DNA of 64,000 nucleotides from positions 625,001-689,000 of the forward strand of contig OX387612.1 in assembly GCA_947568835.1 (NCBI GenBank), given 5' to 3'. The position numbers and the translations under genes are program-made. Positions 37,219-49,400 of the stretch are shown in pieces. Numbering within the stretch: the stretch's first letter is position 1; each line of letters starts with the position of its first letter. The notes beneath the pieces were generated by a model, which saw only the letters and a program-made list of their open reading frames with translations, made no database searches and was not told the DNA's origin. Origin of the DNA: Protonemura montana (taxonomy: Eukaryota; Arthropoda; Insecta; Plecoptera; Nemouridae).

Positions 37219-40200
37219 CTAGCAGTACCCGCTGCCTAACGGCACCTTACGGTTTTGAGGGAGTGGGCATTTTGGTTTAAACGTGTCTCGAGTTTTCTTT
37301 GATAGAAAACCATTCAATACCAAAGAAACCCTAAGAAAACCATAAAATTCCATTCAATACAATACAATACCATAAAATGCCATAAAATACCAAACGAACC
37401 CATATAATACCTAACAAACCCATAAAATACCAAACAATATCATACAATACCAAAGAGTACCTAGAATACCATACAATACCATACAATACCATACAATACA
37501 ATAGAATACCATACAATACCATAGAATACCTAAGAATGTCAAACTATATCATCGAATACCATTCAATTCCTAGCAACACCATAAAGTATCTTCTTATACC
37601 ATAGAAATCCATTAAAACTCATAAAATACCAGAGGATACCAAAAAATTCCATAAAATAATAAAGAAACCCATAAGAACATATGGAATACCATACCATACC
37701 ATACAACATCATAGGATAGCAAATAATACTATCGAATACCTCCAAATACCAAAGAGATTATATTATATCAAAGAAACCCATAAAATTTTATAGAATACCA
37801 TCCAAAAACATTTAATACCATACACTTTCAAACAAAACCAAATAATACCATAGAATACCATTGAATACCATACAATACCATATAATACCAAGGAATACCA
37901 TAGAATACCATATAATACCATAGAATACCATTAAATATCATAGAACTCCATAGAATACCATAGAATACCAAAAACTATCATAGCATACAAAAGAACACAA
38001 AAGAATACCAAACAATACGATAGAATACCATACAATACCATACAATACATTAGAATACCAAAAAATACCATAGCATACCATAGAATACCAAAGAATACCA
38101 TAGAATACCATAAAATACCATAGAATACCATAGAATACCATAATATACCATAGAATACCATAGAATACCATAGAATACCATTAAACTCCATAGAATACCA
38201 TATAATACAAACCAATACCATGCAATACCATAGAACACCATAGAATACCAAACAATACCATAGAATACCATAGAATTCCATACAATACCATACAATACTA
38301 AACAATACCATACAATAGCATACAATACCATACAATATCATAGAATACCATATCACTCCATAGAATACCATAGCACTCCATAGAATACCATACAATATCA
38401 TAGAATACCATAGAATGCCATAGAATACTATAGAATACTAAAGAATACCATAGAATGCCATAGAAAACTATAGAATACCATATAATACCATAGAATACCA
38501 TAGAATACCATAGAATACCATAAAATACCATAGAATACCATATAATACCATAGAATACCATAGAATACCATAATATACCATAGAATATGATAGAATACCA
38601 TAGAATAGCATTAAACTCCATAGAATACCATATAATACAATACAATACCATACAATACCATAGAACACCATAGAATACCAAACAATACCATAGAATACCA
38701 TAGAACTCCATAGAATACCATACAATACCATACAATACCATACAATAGCATACAATACCATACACTACCATAGAATACCATATAACTCCATAGAATACCA
38801 TAGCACTCCATAGAATACCATAGAAGATCATAGAATACCATAGATTGCCATAGCACTTCATAGAATACCATAGAATACCATAGAATACCATAGAATATCA
38901 TAGATTACCATAGCACTCCATAGAATACCATAGAGTACCATAGCACTTCATAGAATACCATAGAATACCATAGAATACCATAGAATACTATAGAATACCA
39001 TAGAATACCATAAAATACCATAGAATACAATATAAAACCATAGTATACCATAGAATACTATAGTATACCATACAATATCATAGAATACCATAGAACTCCA
39101 TAGAATACCATAGAATACCATAGAATACCATATAATACCAGAAAACTCCTTCGAATACCATAGAATACCATCCAATACCAAAGAATATCATAGAATACCA
39201 TAGAACTCCATAGAATTCCATAGAATACCATAGAATGCCATAGAATTCTAAAGAATACCATAGAATACCATAGAATACTACAGAACTCTATACAATACCA
39301 TACAATACCATACAATACCATACAATTTCAAAGAATACAATAGAAATCAATAGAATACCCTAGAATACCATAGAATACCATAGCACTCCATAGAATACCA
39401 TAGAATACCATACAATACCATAGAATATCATAGAATACCATAGCATTCCATAGAATACCATAGAATATCATAGAATACCATAGCACTCTATAGAATACCA
39501 TAGCGTACCATAGCACTCCATAGAATACCATAGAATACCATAGAATACTATAGAATACCATAGAATACCATAAAATACCATAGCATACCATAGTATACCA
39601 TAGAACTCCATAGAATACCAAAGAATACCATAGAATACCACACAATATCGTAGAATACCATAGAACTCAAAAGAATACCATAGAATACCATAGAATACCA
39701 TAGTATACCATAGTATACCATAGAAAACCATAGTGTACCATACAATATCAGAGAATACCATAGAACTCCATAGAATACCATAGAATACCATAGAATACCA
39801 TAGAATACCATAGAATACCATAGAATAACATAGACTACCATATAACACCATAAAGTACTATATAATATTATACAATTCCATAGAAAACCATATTAAACTT
39901 AGATTGCGTATTTGGATTAGATTTGATAAAACTGCACTCTGTCATTAATGACGTTTTAAATTTAAATACCTGTTGAATGATCACGGCATCCTCGAAAATT
40001 AAATAAATATTCACGGCGTCCTGATTCGATGAAAGATATCTGTCAAATGTTTATCTTTGATCTGTCAATGTCACTCTAAACCTAGTTTTGGCAAAATCAT
40101 CAATAAAAAACTAATAAAGTATGTTTTGTTTGTTTAAAAACCCTATTTTATGTCTTAAAGACCTGCAAAGAAAGTTGGGATTGTTATTGATTTACTTAAT

Positions 40201-41155
40201 TGTCACAAATATCATTGATGGCTTGGAATCAACTGTGTGATCTTGCCTAGGCTGGGGATGGAGAAAAATCGTCGTATTTTAAGAAATTTCTTGTCTTTCG
40301 TATGCTATTTACTATAAATATCTTTAAATATATTTACAAAAGATTCCAATAGTTGTGTTAATAGATTGTTTAACTTTCCAAACCTTTTTGACGTGTAAAT
40401 AACCTCCACAAGAATGCCACGGGCTTGTCAAGTGGCTATTTTTCATCTTGCTAGCCAAGACATCAACAATATTTTTGATACTTTACTATAATAATGCACT
40501 TAAAAATCACCGTGAAAAAGACGTAGCGGAATGTAAACCTGAATTTGAACCAATATAAGCCAATTTCACACGTTTTTCCTTCAGTTCTGGAGATTTCGAA
40601 AATAATTTGACATTGACGTTGACTTTGACGTTGACTTTGACGTTTGAATAGCCTAGGTTCACTGCCGAAACGATACATTCACGATTTCGTACACCTTGCC
40701 GTGGTGTCAAAAAAGCAAACAATTGATCACAGCTGTCAGTTTATTAGCAAAATTAATTCTTTTTCACGTACAACGATCGCAATTGAATGTGTTTTCGCTC
40801 AATAACATCAACAACTTTAATACGAATGCATGAAATCACCGCGAAGCTCGAGGCTAGAAAAATTTGAGTTTTAAAAGAATTATAAAAATCGAGCTGCATC
40901 GCCTGGCTCTGAGATATCTTGCCGTCATATTTGGCAACTTTTCACCATGAAAACGATTTTAAATCGCTGCAAAAATGTCGCCTGGAAATGTAAAAGTTAA
41001 TTCTGAAAAATTCAAGCCCATTTCCGTACGTTTTCAGTCGCATTTCGCAATTTCCATAAACAGTAAAGCGGCCGGTTACATCCCAGCCAGCTACATACCC
41101 AGCCACAAACTAAAAAGTTGAACATCGCCATTTTAAAGCTTTTATATAAGGTTAA
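37219..41155 (-). mobile_element. Non-autonomous Helitron relative with 10-bp satellite core (unit 4)
   Basis: 3.9 kb from CTAGCAGTACCCGCTGCC to TATATAAGGTTAA. The order on plus is 3' terminus, about 90 bp of shared sequence, a ~2.6-kb ATACCATAGA array, a ~700-bp conserved segment (AAACTTAGATTGCG onward), a hexamer tract, and the 5' module. The architecture (hairpin 3' end, central simple repeat, conserved 5' part) is that described for DINE-1/HINE-type Helentron derivatives. No genuine coding sequence; long frames through the satellite are artefacts of its period. Confidence 0.82.
37320..39890. repeat. ATACCATAGA satellite in unit 4
   Basis: More than 250 decamers of ATACCATAGA with scattered substitutions (ATACCATACA, CTCCATAGA, ATATCATAGA). 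The first ~500 bp are more degenerate than the rest. Superimposed longer periods can be seen, for example recurring ACTCCATAGAATACC blocks. Confidence 0.95.
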
Positions 41156-42081
41156 CTAGCAGAACCCGATGCCTAACGGCACCTTAAGATATTGAGGGAG
41201 TGGGCATTTTTGTTTAAATGTAAAGCCTCTAATAGGACCACAACCAAAAGAACCCCCGTTTATTTTATTTGAAATTTGCCGCTTATGTCACTCGGGGTCA
41301 CTGCATTGTGGAAACTCTGTGAATATCAAAGTGACCACGATGACAATTTCGAAAACAAACGAAGTTGGCTGTCAAAAGATTTCCGTGTATGATTTCTTGA
41401 AATATTTTTTAGAGAGTAAAACTTGTGAAATACCTTTTAGAATCTGGGCTTACCAATCTTGCTAGCCAAGACACCAACAATATTTCAGTTCTGTCATTTA
41501 TTTCCCTTCAGTTCTAGAGATTTAGAAATGAATTTGACATTGACGTTGACACTGACATTGACGTTTAAATATCCTAAATGCACTGCCGCAAAGATAAGTT
41601 TAAGAATTCGTTCACCCTGCAGTAGTCAAAAAACCAAACAAATGAATGCATCTGTCAAAATTTTTGCAAAATTATTTCTATTTCACGTAAAACGAATGTA
41701 AATAACAGCATTTGGGCTCAATTTCTTCACTAACTTTCATAGGCATGCATGAACAGTATTACCGAGCTGCTGCGGGTGAGTAAAAGGCAAGTTTTGAATG
41801 AAATAAAAATCGAACTGTGAGACATGTCTCCAATTTTCCTAGGCAGGAAATTTCAAACACAATTATCAATATTTCACCAAAAAAACGCTTTCAAATCACC
41901 CTCAAAGTGTCACAATAGTGTGAAGATTAAAATTTTGAACAATTATAACCCAATTGCACACGTTATTAACCAAATTTCGCAATTTAAAACGACATGTACA
42001 GAAAAAATGTTACCCCAGCCAGCAGCCAGAGACAAACTAAAAAGTTGAACATCGCAATTTAAGGCTTTTATATAAGGTTAA
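41156..42081 (-). mobile_element. Short non-autonomous Helitron relative (unit 5)
   Basis: 0.93 kb, CTAGCAGAACCCGATGCC to TATATAAGGTTAA. It lacks a satellite core, like units 1 and 3. Its 5' module (after 41,570) is the most diverged in the array (AAGTTTAAGAATTCGTTCACC). Its end runs into the satellite of unit 6 with no CTAGCAG between. Confidence 0.78.
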
Positions 42082-43625
42082 TACAATATAACTCCATAGA
42101 ATAACATAGTATACCATAGCATACCAAAGAACACCATAGAATACCACACAATACCATACAATACCATAGAATACCATAGAATACCATAGAATACCATAGA
42201 ATACCAAACAATACCATACAATACCATAGAATACCATACAATACCATAGAAAACCATAGAATACCATAGCATACCAAACAATACCATACAATACCATACA
42301 ATACCATACAATACCATAGAATACCATAGAATACCATAGAATACCATAGAATACCAAAGAATACCATATAATACCAAACAATACCATAGAATACCATATA
42401 ATACAATACAATATCATAGAATACCATAGAACCCCATAGAATACCATAGAATACCATAGAACTCCATAAAATACCAAAGAATACCAAAGGGTACCAGAGA
42501 ATACCAGAGAATACCAAAGAATACCATAGAATATCATACAATACCATAGAATATCATAGAATATCGTAGTATATCATACAATACCATAGAACTCCATAGA
42601 ATACCATAGAATACCATAGTATACCATAGAACACCATAGAATACAATACAATATCATAGAATACCATAGAACCCCATAGAATACCATAGAATACCATAGA
42701 ACTCCATAAAATACCAAAGGATACCAAAGAGTACCATAGAATACCAGAGAATACCAAAGAATACCATACAATACCATACAATATCATAGAATACCATAGA
42801 ACTCTAAATTATACCATAGATTACCATAGAATACCATAGAATATCATAGAATACTATAGAAATCCATAAAAATACCATAGAATATCATAGAATATCATAC
42901 AATACCATACAATACCATACAATACCATACATCATAGAATACCATAAAATGCAATAGAATACCATAGAATATCATAGAATACCAAAGAATACAATACAAT
43001 ATCATAGAACACCAAAAAATACCAAAAAATACCATAAAATGCCATAGAATACCATAGAATACCCAAAAATACCATAGAATATCATAGAATTCTAAACAAT
43101 ACAATACAATATCATAGAATACCATAGAATACCATAGAATACCATAGAATACCATAGTATATTATAAAATACCATAGAAGACCATAGAAGACCATTCATT
43201 ACCATATAATACCATAGAACTCCAGAGGATACCATAGAATACCATAGAATACTATAGAATACAATAGAATACCATAGAATTCCATAGAATACCGTAGAAG
43301 ACTATAGAATACAAAACAATATCATAGAATACCCTATTACTCCATGGAATACTATGGAATACCATAGAATACCATAGAATACCATAGAATACCATAGAAT
43401 ACCATAGAATACCATATAATACCATACAATATCATAGAATACCATAGAACTCCATAGAATATTATAAAATACCATAGAATACCATAGAATACCAAACAAT
43501 ATCATAGAATACCATAGAACTCCATAGAATATTATAAAATACCATAGAATACCATAGATACCATATATTACAATAAAATACCATAAAATACTATGCAGTA
43601 TAATACAATCATATACAATACCATG
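42082..43625. repeat. ATACCATAGA satellite in unit 6
   Basis: About 150 decamers of the same kind as in units 4 and 7. From 42,081 to about 42,790 a longer period is visible, with AGAACCCCATAGAATACC and AGGGTACC-type variants recurring about 240 bp apart. Confidence 0.93.
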
Positions 43626-44380
43626 CAATGTCGAGATGAATCAAGTGACTCTTTTGTATCTTGCTAGCTGAACACCAACAATATTTTTGATACTTTACTA
43701 TACTAAAGCACTTTTCAATCATCGTAAAAAAGACGTAGCGCGATGTAAAACTCTATAAGGACAATATGAGCCAATTTCACACGTTTTCCCTTCAGTTTTG
43801 GAGATTTTTAAAAGAATTTGACATTAACGTTGACTTTGACGTTTAAATTTGACGTTTGAATTTCCTGAATGCACTGCCGAAAAGATACATTCACGATTTC
43901 GTACACCTTGCCGTGGTGTCAAAAAAGCAAACAATTGATCAAAGCTATCAGTTTATTAGCAAAATTAATTCTTTATCACGTAAAACGATCGCAATTGAAT
44001 GTGTTTTCGCTCAATTACACCAATAACTTTAATACAAATGCAGGAAAAATAACCGTGGAGCTCAAGGCTAGAAAAACTTAGGTTTACAAAGAGTTATAAA
44101 AATCGAGCTGCATCGCCTGGCTCTGAGATATCTTGCCGTCATATTTAGCAACTTTTCACCATGAAAACGATTTTTAATCGCTGTGATAATGTCGCACGCC
44201 AATGTAAAAGTTAATTCTGAAAAATTCCAGCCCATTTCCGTACGTTTTTAGTCGAATTTCGCAATTTCTATAACCAGTAGAGCGGCCGGTTACATCCCAG
44301 CCAGCCACCCACCCAGCCAGCCATCCACCCACAAACTAAAAAGTTGAACATCACATTTTAAAGCTTTTATATAAGGTTAA
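42082..44380 (-). mobile_element. 3'-truncated non-autonomous relative with satellite core (unit 6)
   Basis: It begins within the ATACCATAGA array (42,082 to about 43,625) with no hairpin terminus, then continues through the conserved segment, the hexamer tract near 43,820-43,860 and the 5' module to TATATAAGGTTAA at 44,380. Helitron B starts at the next base. The missing terminus would leave it immobile by itself. Confidence 0.78.
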
Positions 44381-45365
44381 CTAGCAGTACCCGATGCCTA
44401 ACGGCACCTGTTGTTCTTATCCCTAGTGGTTTTATTTTAGTATTAGTATTGTCTTTGAACTTGGATTAACAATTACAAATAGCTCACTACTGTTTTTCTA
44501 GTACCCTATGCCCATAGGGCACATGCCGATAGGATAGATCATGACAAAAATATATGGGCCTAGGCCAAAATCTAGTCCCTAAGCCCTGGGACCGAACTGA
44601 GACTTTACACTTAATGTAGCCTCTACGCATACATTTAAGAAACTTTTATGGGACAACAAAATAAAGTACTGAGAAAATATCAAGAAAACAAAGTATTATG
44701 CCCTTACGACTTGATATACCATACTATACCTGATTTCCGCCAGTACCTTCAACGATGATGGCTAACCAGCAGCATTGCTTATAAGGACACAACCATTTGG
44801 TGTGCTTTTTGGACAGAAAGGAATCATTACAAATATTTTTGGTTTGGTTTCAGTGACGCAGGTTTTTTTTTTTTGAAGATTAAACAAAAAAAAATGTACC
44901 TATTAATTATTGTAATTTTTATTTGCCAATATTATTATCATTCTTACAAATATAAGAAATATTCACATGTTTACGACGATTTGCGTTGAAAACTTTGACC
45001 ATTTGAAAGCAACAGTCAATGCAGACCAGCCATGTCGCAGTAGCGCCACTGTTCATCCGTAATTGAAAGTAATCTCCGCAATGGTGCCATGAAGAAGTTC
45101 CTTCTCCACGATTGGCAGGGGGAGGGGCTGTCTAAAACAAAATAAAAAAAGACGGCAAGAGAGAGGCACCATTCTTGGAGAAATGAAAAGTTCCTAAATG
45201 TATTCAAGCTGTTAATTGAGAGAATTTTAAAAATATTTGTTATGCCGGGGCCCCCATCCCGCCCCGGCAGCATGGCGATCGTCACACACTACATCGCCTC
45301 TGCCTTACACTATCAAAGATTGTGCAGCCCGTTGCAAGCAACAGGAATCTCTGATGTGCGGACAT

Positions 45366-45629
45366 GCAAGGATTCATGCAAGGATCAACTGTGTCGGATA
45401 GGTAGGATGCATTGTTCAGTTTTTAGACTGGTGCAATGCTATCATGCTTGGTAGTTAGTTGGTTTGGCATTCCAAGATGGAATCAAGAAGAGAGATGCAA
45501 GGATACATGCAAGGATCAACTGTGTCGGATAGGTAGGAAGCATTGTTCAGTTTTTAGACTGATGCAATGCTATCATGCTTGGTGGTTAGTTGGTTTGACA
45601 TTCCAAGATGGAATCAAGAAAAGAGAAAC
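45366..45629. repeat. 131-bp tandem repeat in Helitron B, two copies
   Basis: The equivalent of the three-copy array in Helitron A. The GC-rich 9-bp hairpin at 45,243-45,269 lies just to its left. Confidence 0.8.
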
Positions 45630-45679
45630 ATGCAGTAAAAAGACCGACACGAAAGTAAGATTGTGACCTTAAAAAATTT

Positions 45680-46100
45680 GCAAACATGCAGATGGAAAAC
45701 AGCAGGTTGCATAACTATTAACTACTTACTTACCAACTACTACTAATTACTACTTAGTAAATACTTTACTAAATCTATGATATTTTTTTTTTGTTTTTTT
45801 GTTTTTTTGAACATGCATGACATGCAGATAGAAAACAGCAGGTTGCATAACTATTAACTACTTACTTACCAACTACTACTACTTACTACTTAGTAACTAC
45901 TTTACTAAATCTATGATATTTTTTTTTGTTTTTTTGTTTTTTTGAACATGCATGACATGCAGATGGAAAACAGCAGGTTGCATAACTATAAACTACTTGC
46001 TAACCAACTACTACTACTTACTACTGAATCACTACTTTACGAAATCTACGATATGTTTTTTTATTTTTATTTTTTATTTTTGGAACATGCATGACATGCA
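45680..46100. repeat. ~135-bp tandem repeat in Helitron B, three copies and a partial
   Basis: Units begin ACATGCAGATRGAAAACAGC near 45,685, 45,820, 45,954 and 46,092, and end in T-rich runs followed by GAACATGCATG. Helitron A has one complete unit and a partial, split by the LTR element. Confidence 0.85.
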
Positions 46101-46464
46101 GATAGAAAACAGCAGGCTGCATTTCTAATACTATTAGTTAGAAGTTACTACTTTACTAAATGTATGTACAATATAATCTATCAATTAATGTACATGCATA
46201 ATTGTCTAGCTCTGGGAGGAGCAGTTCCGTTAGAGTGTCCACATGCGAGCGCAATGGTCGTGAAGTTAAAGGGCTATGCGGCGTCCGGTGCTTTATACCT
46301 GCAGCAGAAAAGCGTGTCAGCATGGTGAAATATATGGGAATTGGGTTGCTACCTGCCGTGCTAGTCACGGTTCCTGGTCTGCCTTACCTTGCCTTACTGA
46401 ATTTAAATTTATCTAGGAAATGTTACCGCTATTGCAAATGTAAGGGATAGTACAATGATAGGAT

Positions 46465-49400
46465 TTAGGTGGAGGAGGCGTCCATTAGAACTTCTTCATC
46501 CGCATCCGATACAGCGAGTTGACTAAGCGACTGCTCAAGGGCCTGCTGGTCAGCCTCTTGATAGCCACTACGCGAGGAAGGATCCGCTGCCTGGTGGTCC
46601 GGCGCATGAATCTCGAGCACCTCCTGGTACACGATGTTCTTGGTGAAGGTGGTGTTGCTCGAGACGATCAACTTGCCCTGCGCCTCGTTACCGGCGACTG
46701 CCACGAAGATCGAGTCCAAAGAGCGAGCCCGAGAAAGCGCCACGTATAGCTGACCGTGTCCGAATACTGGTTTTTCTAAATGAATTCCCACCCTCTTTAA
46801 AGATTGACCCTGGGCTTTATTGATGGTCATGGCGAATGCCAGACGGATCGGAAACTGGCGCCTTGTCATCGTAAAGGGCATGCCAATGTCCGAGGGAGTT
46901 AGGTTGACTCTACATAGGAAAGTGCGTCGTCCCGCACAGCGCCCTCCGATGATCCTGCAGTCGATCACGTGCTCGTGGAGTGCAACAACGCTGAGTCGAG
47001 TCCCATTGCATAGGCCGGCTCTCACGTCGACGTTCCTCATGAGCATCACGATTGCATGAACTTTCAGACGAAGCTTGTGCGGTGGCATCCCGGATGGCGT
47101 TAATGAATTTAGATATTCTACGGGATAATCGGTAGCCAAAACGTCGCCATCTTCGCCTTCACTGACATCGACAGTGTCGGCGCTGCAGTATTCGAACACG
47201 TCACCTTCGAGGCGCTCAAGAACGTTGTCATTGATGTTCAAAGACTCCACGTTCTTCGGGCAGAGGATGGCATGGTCTTGCATCACGGCCATCTCGGCAG
47301 CACTAATGCTCGTGCCGAAGACGGCGTCAATGACGCAGTCCACGACGCATTGGACAGGTAATGCGATGGTGTCATCCGGGAGGTGGCAGTCATTCAAAAT
47401 CTCGCCGTTTCCGACACGCAAGAGCCACTCGACGAACTCTACTTCGCCTGGGTTGGCGCGCATGTTCGCGCGCAGCTCGAGGGTGCGGAACAACGACCAA
47501 AGCGCGCCACGCTTAATGCATTGCTCGACAATGGTCGTTCGGTTGCCATTTCGAACGACTGGGAGGCACTGCCTAAAATCCCCGCCGATAACGATCACCT
47601 TTCCGCCGAACGGACGCTCATCGTTGGTCACGTCTCTTAGCGTCCGCTCGATCACGTTCAGGGCCAGCAGAGGCGCCATGGGTCCTTCATCCAAGATGAT
47701 GACCTTGGCCGCCCTCAGCGAAGCGCCCTCGGCGGAGTTGGGCTTCACGCCAGACGTGCTGTTTTCCACAATCGGAACAGGCAATCGAAATCGCGAGTGG
47801 CAGGTCCTCCCTCCCTTCAGTAACGTCGCCGCAATGCCCGTCCACGCGACGGCCACGGCTCGCTCGCCTCGGGCTCGCAGCGTGCTGATGAGGGTGTTGT
47901 ATAGGAAGGTCTTCCCGCTGCCGCCCGGGCCGTCCAGGTAGAAGCACCTCTGCTCGGCGTTCGGGTCGTCGATTGCTGCCATCACCGCGTCGAATGCCAC
48001 GCGCTGTCTGCCGTTGAGCTTCACCAAGTTCTCCTCGGCCTCTTCCCTTTCGGCGGTCTGGTCGAACTGCTCGTCGACAGCAACGATGACTGGCACTCGA
48101 GGCGCCGGCAAACCGATTTCGGCGTTGGTCAGGCGGTGTAGGGCAAGGACGGACTGGATGGAATTCAGGGCCAACTGTTCTGCCTCGATGGGGTCGTGTT
48201 CTCGGGCGAAATCTTCGCAGAAATCGCCCTTGAAACGCTCCCATAGAGACAGCGGGTCAAGAGGCTGACAGAACGCGCAAATGATAGCAAACAGCTGACG
48301 AAGTTCGTTTGGCATCTTTATAGCAACCGCCTCCTGCAGACATTTCTGCCACTCGTCGTCGTCCATTAGCAGGTTGCGTGCGATGGCAGCTTCCTTGAAG
48401 GTAGCGTAAACCCTACCCTGGAACGTGCGCACGTCCTCGAATGAGGTGGCGCCGGCGACGTGTAGCAAAAGGAGACGAAGATGGTATCGCTCGATCTGCC
48501 GGGGCGTCACGGAGTACATTCGGCTGATGATGGAGCCGGCACCTCGCTTTCGTGGCTTCCACGCTTTGCCCTCGAAACGGAAGTGGTACGGGATGTCGAT
48601 GTACTTGTACTGCCGTGCCGCCGGGTTGCTACTATTCAGCGCAAACCATGCCGTCAGCGTAGTCAGCGCAGCCCTGCCGCGTTCTGCTGCGGCTTCCTCG
48701 TCTCCAGGACGGAACGTGACCATGTGGTCACCCTCGAGGTGGATCGCCAAACGGATGATAGTGTGCGACTTTTCGTGCATTTCAAATCCGAAAATTCTCC
48801 ACGCAGCCTCTTGGGGACTCACGTAGCGAGAGTCGATGAACTGTGAGACCTCGTCCCACACCAACTCTTGCTGGGCACCGTGCGCTGGACGTGGCTCATG
48901 ATCGCCCTCCGCGGGGACAGAGACGCGGAGCTGGACCCTGGCACAGTCGTGACCTTTGTACACGTACTTGCACAGGTACTTGACCGTCTTCGCGGATCCA
49001 CAGTGCTCGATGTTCAGGTGGCAGTCAAACTTGGAGCTTAAGTACTTGTTGTAAGGCACTACGTCTCGGTTGTCGACCACTCTTCCTGAGATGGTATGCG
49101 TCTGCCCGCTCTCTCGACGGCGATAGACGGTGAAACCCCCCTCGTTGACCACAGTCACATCTGTGAACGACTTGGGGAACTTCTTCTTACACTTTCCGTC
49201 CTCCATGCACACAGAGGACATGTTCCGAGCGCCGCACGGGCCGTGGATCATCGACGACACGATGACCTTGTGCAGTCTCTCCTCGGTCACCGGATCGGGC
49301 AACTCGGCACAGATAAGTGCGTCTACCTCCTCGGGAGTGCGGATCTTGTCCTCGTCGCGAAGGATTACCAGGATGTGAGCGTGAGGGAGTCCACGTTTTT

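Noticed and set aside
37931-39851. Long minus-strand frames rich in Tyr, Trp, Phe and Met over the ATACCATAGA arrays (also 42,037-43,628 and 56,383-58,641)
   Set aside because: They are open only because the decamer contains no stop in these frames. Three overlapping frames are open at once and none has non-repeat sequence of coding quality.
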